The notes under the pieces: generated by a model
What the model was told of the DNA's origin: nothing
Seen by the model: the letters and a program-made list of their open reading frames with translations, nothing else
Database searches by the model: none
Part shown: in pieces, positions 1 through 7,225 of the stretch
How the letters are laid out: the number at the start of each line of letters is the position of its first letter
Position numbering within the stretch: the stretch's first letter is position 1
Position numbers and translations under genes: made by a program
Assembly: GCA_946478675.1 (NCBI GenBank)
Contig: CAMLEF010000108.1
Location: forward strand, 1 to 12,278
Direction: 5' to 3'
DNA from: an uncultured Flavobacteriales bacterium
GTDB taxonomy: Bacteria; Bacteroidota; Bacteroidia; Palsa-965
DNA: 12,278 nt

Positions 1-2
1 TG

Positions 3-1046
3 GCGATTGCCGCGCTCGCCCTCGCCTGTCTCGCGCCCTTCGTGAGCCCCGCCGTTTTCTGGCCGCTGGCGTTCTTCGGTTTACTGCACCCGGCTTTCGC
101 ATTCGTGAACTTTCTCTTCCTGCTCTGGTGGCTTTTTCGCCGTAAAAAAACTTTTATTTACCCGCTGGCGCTGCTGCTGCTGAGCCTTCCGTTCTACGGC
201 CGTCAATTCCATTTCACTTTCGGGAAATCCGAACCTTCGCCGGCAAATGCGTACACGGTGATGAGCTACAACGTGAAGCTGTTCGATCTCTACAACTGGT
301 CGCACAACAAGCAGACGCGTTCGAAAATGTTTTCGCTGATCAGCTCGCAGCATCCGGCCATTCTCAACCTGCAGGAGTTCTTCACGCGCAAGCCCGATTA
401 CCCGAACCTCGATTCGCTGAAGTCGCTGCTGCACCTGCCGCATGCGCACGCCGAATACACGATTTCCAACCAGAAAGGCTCGTGGGGCGTGGTAACTTTT
501 TCGCGCTTCCCGATCGTCGACCAGGGGCGCATCGTGTTCAACAACCGCAACAACAACATCTGCATTTACACCGACCTGCTCGTCGACGGCGACACGATAC
601 GCGTGTATAACATGCACCTGCAATCCGTGAGCTTCGGCTATGCGGATTACAAATTCATGGAAGGCAGGATGAGCTCAGAGGATATGAACGACGAGATGGA
701 AAGCTCGAAGAACATCCTGCGCCGCATGAAACGTGCTTACACGAAACGCGCACGACAAGCAGAATCCATCGCGTCGCACATCGCAGCGTGTCCCTATCCC
801 GTCATCGTCTGCGGCGATTTCAACGACCCGCCCGTTTCCTACACGTACCGCACGATCTCCGCAGGTTTGGAAGACGCCTTCTACTCCGGCGAAAGCGGTT
901 TCGGAAAAACGTTCGTCAATCCCTTCCCCGTTCCGCGCATCGACTACATCCTGCACAGCGAGTCAATGCATTCGTGGCAATTCCGCACGCTCCAAGAAAA
1001 TGGTTTATCGGATCATTACCCGGTAGTGTGTGAGATCGGGAAATAA
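3..1046 (+). CDS. Endonuclease/exonuclease/phosphatase family protein, membrane-anchored, 5' partial
   Basis: The frame is open to the window edge. The residues before the GTG at 42 (ending LAPF, continuing VSPAVFWPLAFFGL) read as part of an N-terminal membrane segment usual in Bacteroidota members of this family, so 42 is probably not the true start and a short N-terminal piece is missing. Two or three hydrophobic segments (nt 3-200, with RRKK near 138-149) anchor the protein. The rest is an EEP (DNase I-like/sphingomyelinase-like) metal-dependent phosphodiesterase fold. Its motifs are SYNVKLFD (nt 264-287), the metal-binding Glu in LNLQEF (363-380), NMHLQS (609-626), the catalytic GDFND (813-827), IDYILHS (939-959) and the terminal SDHYPVV (1008-1028). 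All key catalytic residues appear present, so it is likely active. The substrate (nucleic acid, phospholipid or other phosphodiester) cannot be told from sequence. The catalytic domain probably faces the periplasm, though topology is not certain. The gene converges on the dioxygenase gene downstream. Confidence 0.88.
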   Translation, partial: AIAALALACLAPFVSPAVFWPLAFFGLLHPAFAFVNFLFLLWWLFRRKKTFIYPLALLLLSLPFYGRQFHFTFGKSEPSPANAYTVMSYNVKLFDLYNWSHNKQTRSKMFSLISSQHPAILNLQEFFTRKPDYPNLDSLKSLLHLPHAHAEYTISNQKGSWGVVTFSRFPIVDQGRIVFNNRNNNICIYTDLLVDGDTIRVYNMHLQSVSFGYADYKFMEGRMSSEDMNDEMESSKNILRRMKRAYTKRARQAESIASHIAACPYPVIVCGDFNDPPVSYTYRTISAGLEDAFYSGESGFGKTFVNPFPVPRIDYILHSESMHSWQFRTLQENGLSDHYPVVCEIGK

Positions 1047-1051
1047 AAAAA

Positions 1052-1079
1052 GGTCATTCGGGAATTCGTTCATTCGGAC
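1052..1079. repeat. Short phrase repeat (GGTCATTCGG-type)
   Basis: Just after the EEP stop codon the sequence runs GGTCATTCGG, GAATTCGTT, CATTCGGA, an irregular repetition of CATTCGG/ATTCG words. The word GGTCATTCGG recurs at 7064-7073 in another spacer. No coding or promoter signal is visible. It is one of several spacers here with such low-complexity phrases. Confidence 0.4.
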
Positions 1080-1168
1080 AGTCGTGCATAAATAATCTGT
1101 TTTACATGATGACTGAATAAACGATGTCCGTCTGCATTGGTCACGCCGCAAATGAAATCTAATCTTAA

Positions 1169-1214
1169 TCCCGGACGACGACATTCATAGCACCATCGTA
1201 GATGAGAATACGAG
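1169..1214. repeat. Diverged direct copy of the repeat unit at 1240-1288
   Basis: This stretch (starting TCCCGGACGACGACATTCAT, later TAGCACCATCGTAGATGAG) aligns with a few indels to 1240-1288 (TCCCGGAGGGACGACACCC, then TTAGCACTAATCGCAGATGAG). It looks like an older copy of the same unit lying about 71 bp upstream. Together with 1237-1390 it fills most of the spacer 1047-1387, where I see no gene. Confidence 0.5.
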
Positions 1215-1236
1215 TCGCTAAATGAATTCCAAACGC

Positions 1237-1390
1237 TAGTCCCGGAGGGACGACACCCTTAGCACTAATCGCAGATGAGCAAACAGAGCCCCGGAGGGGC
1301 GGCACTGGTCGTATGAACGAGTGCCGCTCCTCCGGAGCTCTTTTCTTTTAATGAATCTTTAGTGCTAAAGGTGTCGTCCCTCCGGGACTA
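1237..1390. repeat. Nested inverted-repeat element between convergent genes, possible bidirectional terminator
   Basis: The outer arms 1237-1267 and 1360-1390 are 31 bp each and complementary at 30 of 31 positions. The inner arms 1286-1306 and 1320-1340 are 21 bp each and match at 19 of 21. Each outer arm also contains its own small hairpin, GTCCC-GGA-GGGAC (1239-1251, mirrored at 1376-1388), and the inner arms carry the related GCCCC-GGA-GGGGC and GCTCC/GGAGC forms. The element lies between the 3' ends of two convergent genes, the usual place for REP-like palindromes, and its RNA from either strand could act as a terminator. Its right end overlaps the dioxygenase gene: the TAG stop (1388-1390 on the minus strand) belongs to the repeat arm. 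No transposase is present. Confidence 0.75.
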
Positions 1391-2356
1391 CTCCGGCAAA
1401 ATCGCCGGCCGCTGCGTGATCTCGTGATAGCACACGATGTCGCCTTTGCAGAAATAATGCGTCACCAGGCTCTTGCGCGTGAGCTGTTCATTCGTGACGG
1501 GCTCTCCGCCGTGCAGGAGATTCGCGTGCCACACGAGCAGGTCGCCTTTTTTCGCGAGGAAAATTTCTTTTTCTAATTTTTTCTCCGCGATCTCCGAAGC
1601 GATCTTCTTCTCGTAATTGCCGTAGAGATTGTCGCCGACGGCAAACGCGTTGCTGTCGTGATCGAAATCTTCGCCGAGGATGTACGGCAATTGCTGGCTG
1701 CCGGGATAATAATGCAGCGGGCCGCTTTCCATCGTGATATCTTCCAGCGCGAGCCAGGTAGCAATGAGATAACCGACCGGCTCCGTCGTCATGTGGATGA
1801 AATCGGAATGCGTTTTCTGGCGGCTGCCTTTGAGAAAGCTGATCGTCTGGAACGGCACCACATCCGCGCCGAGCGTGAACGTGAGAAAGCTCTTCAGCAC
1901 TTCGTCGTTGATGAGCCTTTGCACCACCGGCATTTGCTCCCACGCATTCATCACGCGCGAGTTGGTGTAATCGAAATCGACGGCCTTCGAATCGATGAGC
2001 TGCTGCAACCCGTTGTTGATCGCGTCGCACATTTCGGGAGAAGCAAAATGCTCCAGGATCATATAACCTTTCGCCGGCCATTGCTTCAGCTGCTCCTGCC
2101 AGGGCAACGGGAATTTCGACAGCTTCGGATCAGCCGCTAACTTTTCCAGTGCGCCGGGCTGATCGAGCCAGGGAATGTCTTTGCCGGGATTCGAAATATC
2201 CTTGTGCGCGAGCGAAGAAACGACGGTCTTGCCGATGCCGAACTTTTGGTAAAGCGCTTTGTTGCGTTTGAGGCTGCGATAATGCGCGAGGTTGTGCAGT
2301 ACGTGCAAAATGCGCATGCGGCGGAGCGTCGACCAGTATCGTTTCAGCAGGGACAT
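1388..2356 (-). CDS. Phytanoyl-CoA dioxygenase (PhyH) family protein
   Basis: A 322-residue protein of the Fe(II)/2-oxoglutarate-dependent dioxygenase superfamily, PhyH branch. The iron facial triad is visible: HSD (H183, D185) after the FLKGSRQKT turn, and the distal histidine H282 in VWHANLLHGG. R294 in TRKSLVTHY fits the 2-oxoglutarate-binding arginine, about 12 residues after the distal His as in PhyH enzymes. GPLHYYPGSQ (212-221) is the usual conserved loop. The fold therefore looks catalytically complete; the hydroxylated substrate is unknown and could be a lipid or small metabolite. No signal peptide is evident, so it is presumably cytoplasmic. The ATG at 2356 is chosen because a TATCTTTG box lies 7 nt upstream; an internal Met14 is an alternative. 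The stop codon is supplied by the adjacent inverted repeat, so the last few residues may not be ancestral. The CHAD gene lies 73 bp upstream in the same direction. Confidence 0.85.
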   Translation of the reverse strand: MSLLKRYWSTLRRMRILHVLHNLAHYRSLKRNKALYQKFGIGKTVVSSLAHKDISNPGKDIPWLDQPGALEKLAADPKLSKFPLPWQEQLKQWPAKGYMILEHFASPEMCDAINNGLQQLIDSKAVDFDYTNSRVMNAWEQMPVVQRLINDEVLKSFLTFTLGADVVPFQTISFLKGSRQKTHSDFIHMTTEPVGYLIATWLALEDITMESGPLHYYPGSQQLPYILGEDFDHDSNAFAVGDNLYGNYEKKIASEIAEKKLEKEIFLAKKGDLLVWHANLLHGGEPVTNEQLTRKSLVTHYFCKGDIVCYHEITQRPAILPE

Positions 2357-2363
2357 CGGGGTT

Positions 2364-2371
2364 CAAAGATA
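2364..2371 (-). promoter_or_regulatory. Putative Bacteroidota -7 box (TATCTTTG) for the PhyH gene
   Basis: On the minus strand TATCTTTG matches the TAnnTTTG consensus exactly and ends 7 nt before the ATG, so transcription would begin almost at the start codon (leaderless or nearly so). No convincing -33 element is seen. It implies that the dioxygenase can be transcribed independently of the CHAD gene upstream. Confidence 0.5.
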
Positions 2372-2429
2372 GCCGCAGATTATTCTGAATGCGCTGATTT
2401 TTCGAAAACAAAACAAGCTTTCGCAAATT

Positions 2430-3188
2430 TTAAGATTGCGCTTTCCGGGCGAAATCTTCCGCTTCGAAACGCACTTTCCGCAGCAAAGCCAATTGTTCGC
2501 CGGAAAGTTTTTTGCGCAACGCGGCATGCTTCCCGGTTGCTTTCACGTATTCCGCCAGCAGCGCCGTATCGTGCCAGTTGCCGAGCGTTTCCTGCAGTGC
2601 GTCGAGATAATCGTGATCGAAATGAAAACGCTTCGATTCTTTTTTGCCGAGCAGCTTATCGAGATACAGCAAATTTTTCACGCGCTTGCGGCAATGGTGC
2701 AGCTCATCACCGAGCGCCTGCAAAAGTTCTTTTTCAAGATGCTTGCCCTCTTTCGCAAAAAAATTCTTCAGCTGTCCATGCGTGATCTTTCCGAAATGCC
2801 GCAGGAAATAATCGTGCGTGCTTTTGATTTCTTTCAGCGCATCCGGAATGGCTTCGCGAAAAGGTTTGGTCCGTTGACGGATCAGCGTTCGTTGTTCGCG
2901 CAGAAAAGCCGCATCACGGAAACCGTGCTCTTTCGCGAGACGAACATTCACATGCGCCGCGCGGATCTCCCCCGCTTCATCGAAGATTTTTTTCAGCGGA
3001 CGAAAATGCTTTTTCATTTTCTTGCCATCCAGTCCCGGCAATTCTTCCAGCGCCCGTACTTTTTTGATCGCCACACGAAGTTTATGCAAACGCTCGGGGC
3101 CGCCATTCGCCGCATAATCCTGCAACTGCCGGCGGATCTCTTTCCACTGGTCATCGAAATATTTCCGCTGGCGTTTCTTCTTCAGCAT
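2430..3188 (-). CDS. CHAD domain-containing protein
   Basis: A 252-residue, very Lys/Arg/His-rich, all-helical protein. CHAD (conserved histidine alpha-helical domain) hallmarks are clear in both halves: the first-repeat signature HKLRVAIKKVRA (35-46), then FRPLKKIFDEAGEIRAAHV (62-80); and the second-repeat signature LHHCRKRVKNLLY (163-175), then LQETLGNWHDTALL (198-211). The domain fills the protein and no CYTH triphosphatase domain is attached. CHAD proteins bind inorganic polyphosphate through the basic helices, and some associate with polyphosphate granules; that role is expected here by family, not shown. No signal peptide, so cytoplasmic. The ATG at 3188 starts MLKKKRQRKYF, and only a degenerate TAACTTTA box (minus strand, 3197-3204) stands upstream. 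It is transcribed away from the E2 gene and toward the dioxygenase. No polyphosphate kinase or exopolyphosphatase lies in the window. Confidence 0.85.
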   Translation of the reverse strand: MLKKKRQRKYFDDQWKEIRRQLQDYAANGGPERLHKLRVAIKKVRALEELPGLDGKKMKKHFRPLKKIFDEAGEIRAAHVNVRLAKEHGFRDAAFLREQRTLIRQRTKPFREAIPDALKEIKSTHDYFLRHFGKITHGQLKNFFAKEGKHLEKELLQALGDELHHCRKRVKNLLYLDKLLGKKESKRFHFDHDYLDALQETLGNWHDTALLAEYVKATGKHAALRKKLSGEQLALLRKVRFEAEDFARKAQS

Positions 3189-3323
3189 GACAGTATTAAA
3201 GTTACGGAGAAGGAACTTGCTGCGTGTTAAGAATGACCAATATCACGCAACCGGCTGTTCTGCTGCACGATGCCCGGTCTGATTCCCGCGTTTTTTCGAC
3301 GCCCGAAAATCCCATAAAACCGC

Positions 3324-3331
3324 TATTTTTG
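3324..3331 (+). promoter_or_regulatory. Putative -7 box (TATTTTTG) for the E2 gene
   Basis: TATTTTTG fits TAnnTTTG and ends 30 nt before the ATG at 3362, a reasonable leader length. It lies in the 173-bp divergent spacer between the CHAD and E2 genes. No clear -33 TTTG at the expected distance. Confidence 0.5.
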
Positions 3332-3361
3332 CGCGTCTGATCCAACAGGCACCTAATTATT

Positions 3362-4732
3362 ATGGCACAAGTAGAGCTGATCATGCCGAAAATGGGCGAA
3401 AGCGTCGCCGAGGCAACTATCATCAAATGGCTGAAGAACGAAGGGGACAAGATCGCCCTCGACGAACCCGTGCTCGAGATCGCTACCGACAAGGTGGATT
3501 CCGAGATTCCTTCGCCGTTCGAAGGTTTTCTTTCGAAGAAGCTCTTCAACGAAGGTGACGTGGTCCAGGTCGGGAAAGCCGTAGCGCTCATTTCTTCGGA
3601 AGCCGGCGCCGCACCTTCTTCCACGCCCGCCGCACCCGTTGCCGACGCGAAACAAACCGCCACCGCCCAACCCGCGCAAAAGCAATCCGCTCCCGTTGCG
3701 CAGGTAGAAACCTCGAAGACCGGCGAAAGCAGCCGCTTCTACTCCCCGCTCGTGCGCAACATCGCGAAGCAGGAAGGCATTTCGGTAGCAGAGCTTGAAA
3801 CTATCGAAGGCACTGGTCAGCACGGCCGCGTCACGAAAAACGACATTCTCAATTACATCCCGAATAAAGGCAAAGGCGCACAGCAGTCGTCCGTGCAGCA
3901 GCAGGTCGCAGAACCTTCTGTCCAGCAGAGCAACGGCGCTGCGCAGAAGCAGGAAGCTGCTCCGAAGCAGGAATCCGGCGCGCAAACCATCTCCATCAAA
4001 CCGCCGACCGTCACGATGATGAACGGCGACGAGATCATCGAGATGGACCGCATGCGCAAGCTGATCGCCGACCACATGGTGATGAGCAAGCACGTGGCGC
4101 CGCACGTTACTTCCTTCGTAGAAGCCGACGTCACCAACCTCGTCCTCTGGCGCGAGAAAGTGAAAAAAGATTTCGAAAAGCGCGAGAAAGAAAAGCTCAC
4201 GTTCACGCCGATGTTCATCGAAGCCGTTGCGAAAGCGATCAAGGACTTCCCGATGATCAACATCTCCGTTGACGGACAGAAGCTCGTGCTCCGCAAAAAC
4301 ATCAACATCGGCATGGCCGCTGCGCTTCCGTCGGGCAACCTCATCGTTCCCGTAATCCGCAACGCCGACCGCATGAACCTCGTCGGCCTCACCGCAACCG
4401 TGAACGACCTCGCAGGACGCGCACGTGCCGGCAAGCTCACGCCGGATGAGATCCAGGGCGGCACCTACACCATCTCGAACGTCGGCACCTTCGGCAACGT
4501 GATGGGCACACCGATCATCAACCAGCCGCAGGTCGCCATCCTCGCTGTCGGCGCCATCCGCAAGAAACCCGCTGTCATTGAAACGCCCTACGGCGATACG
4601 ATCGGCATCCGCCACATGATGTTCCTCTCCCATTCCTATGATCACCGCGTAGTCGACGGTTCCCTCGGCGGACAGTTCGTTCGTCGCGTAGCCGATTACC
4701 TCGAGCAGTGGGACATCAACCGCGAGATTTAA
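3362..4732 (+). CDS. 2-oxo acid dehydrogenase complex E2, dihydrolipoyllysine acyltransferase
   Basis: A complete 456-residue E2 subunit. Domains in order: one lipoyl domain (about 4-78) with the lipoylated K44 in ATDKVDSEIP; an Ala/Pro/Gln-rich linker (80-120); a peripheral subunit (E1/E3)-binding domain (126-164, SPLVRNIAKQEG to GRVTKNDILNYI); a second, glutamine-rich linker (170-206); and the trimer-forming catalytic acyltransferase domain (about 220-455), with catalytic His428 and Asp432 in the signature DHRVVDG. It transfers acyl groups from lipoamide to CoA in the core of a pyruvate, 2-oxoglutarate or branched-chain 2-oxo acid dehydrogenase. The lipoyl sequence MPKMGESVAEATI resembles Bacteroidota E2s often annotated as branched-chain or generic, and substrate cannot be fixed from this sequence. 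It stands alone here: no E1 or E3 gene is adjacent, and it ends in its own terminator. The start at 3362 gives the usual N-terminus. Confidence 0.95.
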   Translation: MAQVELIMPKMGESVAEATIIKWLKNEGDKIALDEPVLEIATDKVDSEIPSPFEGFLSKKLFNEGDVVQVGKAVALISSEAGAAPSSTPAAPVADAKQTATAQPAQKQSAPVAQVETSKTGESSRFYSPLVRNIAKQEGISVAELETIEGTGQHGRVTKNDILNYIPNKGKGAQQSSVQQQVAEPSVQQSNGAAQKQEAAPKQESGAQTISIKPPTVTMMNGDEIIEMDRMRKLIADHMVMSKHVAPHVTSFVEADVTNLVLWREKVKKDFEKREKEKLTFTPMFIEAVAKAIKDFPMINISVDGQKLVLRKNINIGMAAALPSGNLIVPVIRNADRMNLVGLTATVNDLAGRARAGKLTPDEIQGGTYTISNVGTFGNVMGTPIINQPQVAILAVGAIRKKPAVIETPYGDTIGIRHMMFLSHSYDHRVVDGSLGGQFVRRVADYLEQWDINREI

Positions 4733-4734
4733 TA

Positions 4735-4897
4735 TGCCAATGTGCTAATGTGCCAAAATGCCGATGAAAAAATCATCGGCATTTTGCTTTATAGAGGTTT
4801 CCAATGCCCGATTCTCCCGTAAAGAATATTTGAATTTTCAATGCGCGCGGGCATTTCGCGGGCATCAGCATATCGGCACATTAGCATATCGGCACAT
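4735..4897. repeat. Phrase repeats flanking the E2 terminator (GGCACATTAGCA type)
   Basis: Right after the E2 stop, 4735-4756 reads TATGCCAATGTGCTAATGTG then CC. At 4867-4897 a 15-bp word, AGCATATCGGCACAT, is repeated in tandem with period 16 (4867-4881 and 4883-4897). The two patches are roughly reverse complements (GGCACATTAGCA in both), so the spacer could fold into a long, imperfect hairpin. No gene is supported in 4733-4962; the frame starting at 4758 is an overlap artefact. Confidence 0.55.
4754..4786 (+). terminator. Rho-independent-type terminator after the E2 gene
   Basis: A perfect 14-bp stem: CAAAATGCCGATGA (4754-4767), loop AAAAA, TCATCGGCATTTTG (4773-4786), followed by CTTT. It lies 22 bp after the E2 stop. 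With A/T-flanked arms it could work in both directions. Confidence 0.8.
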
Positions 4898-4936
4898 CAA
4901 ATCCACAACCGCCGGTGCTCCGCTTCCCCGTTTTTC

Positions 4937-4944
4937 TATCTTTG
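4937..4944 (+). promoter_or_regulatory. Putative -7 box (TATCTTTG) for the first PorE-like gene
   Basis: An exact TAnnTTTG match, same form as the PhyH promoter, ending 18 nt before the ATG at 4963. It lies inside the longer reading frame that could start at 4915, which argues that 4963 is the real start. Confidence 0.55.
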
Positions 4945-4962
4945 AAGGCCATTTTTTTCCCG

Positions 4963-6999
4963 ATGAAAAAGCAGCATTACCTCTCCGTTATCCTTCTTGC
5001 GGGTATTCTCCTGCTCATTTCCGCAGGCATTCCGAAATCGGTGCGACAAAAGATCGTGAAGGCCGACGAGCTGTTCATGCAGGAAGATTACGACGATGCG
5101 TTGCCGTTGTATCTCGACGCCTACAAGATGGATCCGTCGAATGCGAACGTCAGCTTCAAGATCGGCGTTTGCTGCCTCAACATTTCTTCGCAGAAGCACA
5201 ATGCGGAGACTTACCTGTTCGTTGCGGCGTCCAACGTTTCAGAAAATTACCGCGAAAGCAGCGTCAAGGAAAAACATGCGCCGTCGACCACCTATCTCTA
5301 TTACGGCGAAGCGCTGCACCTCAACAATAAATTCGACGAGGCGATCGCCAATTTTGACAAATACAAAACGTACATCGATCCTGCCGACACGAAAGCGCTG
5401 GCCGACGTGAACCTGCGCATCCAGTGGTGCAACAACGGAAAGATGCTGATGGCGAATCCCGTCAACATTCTCGTGGACAACATCGGCGCCAACGTCAATA
5501 CCGAATGGCCGGAATATTCGCCGGTCATCTCCGCCGATGAACAAACGCTCATTTTCACCAGCCGCCGTCCCACGACGACTGGTGGCGGCAAGGATCCGCG
5601 CGACGGCATGTATTACGAGGACATTTACATGAGCTCGCGCACGGATTCCGGCTGGAGCAAGGCCGTGCCGATGGCCAACAACATCAACACGCCCGGCCAC
5701 GAAGCCACGATCGGCATCAGCGCCGACGGACAGCAGCTGCTCATTTACAAAGACGACGCGGGCGACGGCAACATCTACCTCAGCCGCCTGATGGGCGAAA
5801 ACTGGATGACGCCGCAGAAGCTCACGGAAAACGTGAACAGCAAAAGCTGGGAGCCGAGCGCCACGATCACGCCGGACAATAACACGCTTTATTTCACCAG
5901 CACACGCGAAGGCGGTTTCGGCGGTCGCGACATCTGGCGTTCCGTCCGCCTGCCCAACGGCGAATGGTCGAAGCCCGTCAATCTCGGACCGAAGATCAAC
6001 ACGCCTTACGATGAAGATGCGCCGGCTATTCTCGCTGACGGCAAAACATTATATTTCGCATCAAACGGCCCGCAGTCGATGGGCGGCTTCGACATCTTCT
6101 CTTCCACGATGGACGACGATGGCAACTGGGGCGATCCGCAGAACGTCGGTTACCCGGTCAACACGAGCGACGACGACGTATTCTTCGTTCCTACGCCGGA
6201 CAACAAGCATGCGTATTATTCTTCGGCCAACAACGCCGGCGGCAAAGGCGAAAAAGACATTTACCTGCTCACCTTCCCGCAAAAAGAAGAAACGAAGCTG
6301 ACCGTCCTCGAAGGAACGATCACGAGCATCTTCGGCGGCGTCCCGGAAAACACGGTGATCACCGTTACCGACGTGGCTACCGGCGAGAACATGGGCACTT
6401 ACCTGCCGAACAGCCGCACCGGCCGTTACGTCATCATTCTCCCGCCCGGACGCAACTACAGCATCACCTACGAAGCGACCGATTATCTCTACCAGTCGGA
6501 TAACGTGAACGTCGCCGACACCAGCGCTTACCAGGAAATTGATCGCCCCGTCGAGCTGGAGCCGCTGAAAGTGGGACAGAAGATCGTCGTGCGCAACATC
6601 TTCTTCGCATCGGGACAATCTGCGCTGCAGGCCGATTCGAAAACCGAGCTCGACAAGCTGGTGCGCCTGATGAACCAGTTCCCGGGCCTCATCGTGGAAA
6701 TTGCCGGTCATACGGATGCCAGCGGTTCCGACGAGCTCAACCAGCGTTTGTCCGAACAGCGCGCGCAGGCCGTCGCCGATTACCTCGTGGCGCACGGCAT
6801 CGACCGGAAACGTCTCCGCACCAAAGGCTACGGCGAATCCCAACCGATCGCCATCAACTACAACAAAGACGGCAGCCCCAACAAACAAGGCATGTCGCTC
6901 AACCGCCGCTTCGAATTCACCGTGCTCAGCGTGGATGGAAAGCTGGACGTGGTGGAGCCGATTAACGTTCCTGAGAATTTAAAGAATAAAGGGAAGTAG
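4963..6999 (+). CDS. PorE-like OmpA family protein: TPR, five-bladed PD40 propeller, CRD, OmpA_C
   Basis: A 678-residue exported protein. A signal peptide covers about 1-22 (MKKQHYLSVILLAGILLLIS) with no lipobox Cys. TPR-like helices lie at 33-73 and 109-139. Five PD40/WD40-like blades span about 184-438, each with a (S)ADxxTLxF(T/A)S strand and a closing DI(Y/W/F) motif. A carboxypeptidase-regulatory-like beta domain follows (445-535), then an OmpA-like peptidoglycan-binding domain (542-655). That last domain is canonical: GHTDASG with Asp585, LSEQRAQAV with Arg600, GYGESQP and SLNRRFEF. This order matches PorE of the Porphyromonas type IX secretion system and many Bacteroidota OmpA/PD40 proteins. 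The expected role is a periplasmic scaffold tied to the cell wall by OmpA_C; the T9SS link is inference. The start at 4963, not the in-frame ATG at 4915, gives a proper signal peptide and fits the promoter. Two paralogues follow downstream. Confidence 0.92.
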   Translation: MKKQHYLSVILLAGILLLISAGIPKSVRQKIVKADELFMQEDYDDALPLYLDAYKMDPSNANVSFKIGVCCLNISSQKHNAETYLFVAASNVSENYRESSVKEKHAPSTTYLYYGEALHLNNKFDEAIANFDKYKTYIDPADTKALADVNLRIQWCNNGKMLMANPVNILVDNIGANVNTEWPEYSPVISADEQTLIFTSRRPTTTGGGKDPRDGMYYEDIYMSSRTDSGWSKAVPMANNINTPGHEATIGISADGQQLLIYKDDAGDGNIYLSRLMGENWMTPQKLTENVNSKSWEPSATITPDNNTLYFTSTREGGFGGRDIWRSVRLPNGEWSKPVNLGPKINTPYDEDAPAILADGKTLYFASNGPQSMGGFDIFSSTMDDDGNWGDPQNVGYPVNTSDDDVFFVPTPDNKHAYYSSANNAGGKGEKDIYLLTFPQKEETKLTVLEGTITSIFGGVPENTVITVTDVATGENMGTYLPNSRTGRYVIILPPGRNYSITYEATDYLYQSDNVNVADTSAYQEIDRPVELEPLKVGQKIVVRNIFFASGQSALQADSKTELDKLVRLMNQFPGLIVEIAGHTDASGSDELNQRLSEQRAQAVADYLVAHGIDRKRLRTKGYGESQPIAINYNKDGSPNKQGMSLNRRFEFTVLSVDGKLDVVEPINVPENLKNKGK

Positions 7000-7053
7000 T
7001 TTCTCAGGCAAGATTGTGCCGATCGAAACTGTTGTGCTTCCATTACCGGTAAG

Positions 7054-7203
7054 TCGGTAAGTCGGTCATTCGGCTTCGTCTTTTCTTAGAAAAAATTGCA
7101 GAAAACGACAACGTTTAGTGCTCGGCAGAAATTACCGGTCGGTCGTCAGTTGCCAGTCTCGTTAAATTACAACAGGCCGACAACCGAATGACCGACTTAC
7201 CGA
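7054..7203. repeat. Perfect 20-bp inverted repeat and phrase repeats in the spacer before the OmpA remnant
   Basis: TCGGTAAGTCGGTCATTCGG (7054-7073) is exactly the reverse complement of 7184-7203. The left arm belongs to a tandem phrase, CCGGTAAGTCGGTAAGTCGG (from 7047). The right arm continues into ACCGATTTCCCGAATGCCCG and stops within about 25 bp of where OmpA homology begins. Nothing in 7000-7225 reads as a complete gene. The repeat may be a hairpin-forming element or the product of local duplication. Confidence 0.65.
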
Positions 7204-7225
7204 TTTCCCGAATGCCCGATTTACG

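Noticed and set aside
1237..1390. Insertion sequence ends
   Set aside because: The inverted arms enclose under 100 bp with no transposase frame, so only a non-autonomous or REP-like element is possible.
3353..4645. A 430-codon minus-strand frame across the E2 gene
   Set aside because: The plus strand encodes a complete E2 with all catalytic motifs; the antisense frame is low in information and repetitive in Arg, Val and Gly.
4867..4897. Possible CRISPR-like array (15-bp word repeated at period 16)
   Set aside because: The units are tandem with one base between them and only two copies; there are no spacers and no cas genes.
4915..4962. Upstream in-frame ATG as the start of the first PorE-like gene
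   Set aside because: It would add 16 residues in front of a good signal peptide and would place the start codon upstream of the TATCTTTG promoter box.
4758..5330. A plus-strand frame starting in the E2 terminator
   Set aside because: It begins inside the terminator hairpin, runs through phrase repeats and overlaps the first PorE-like gene in another frame.
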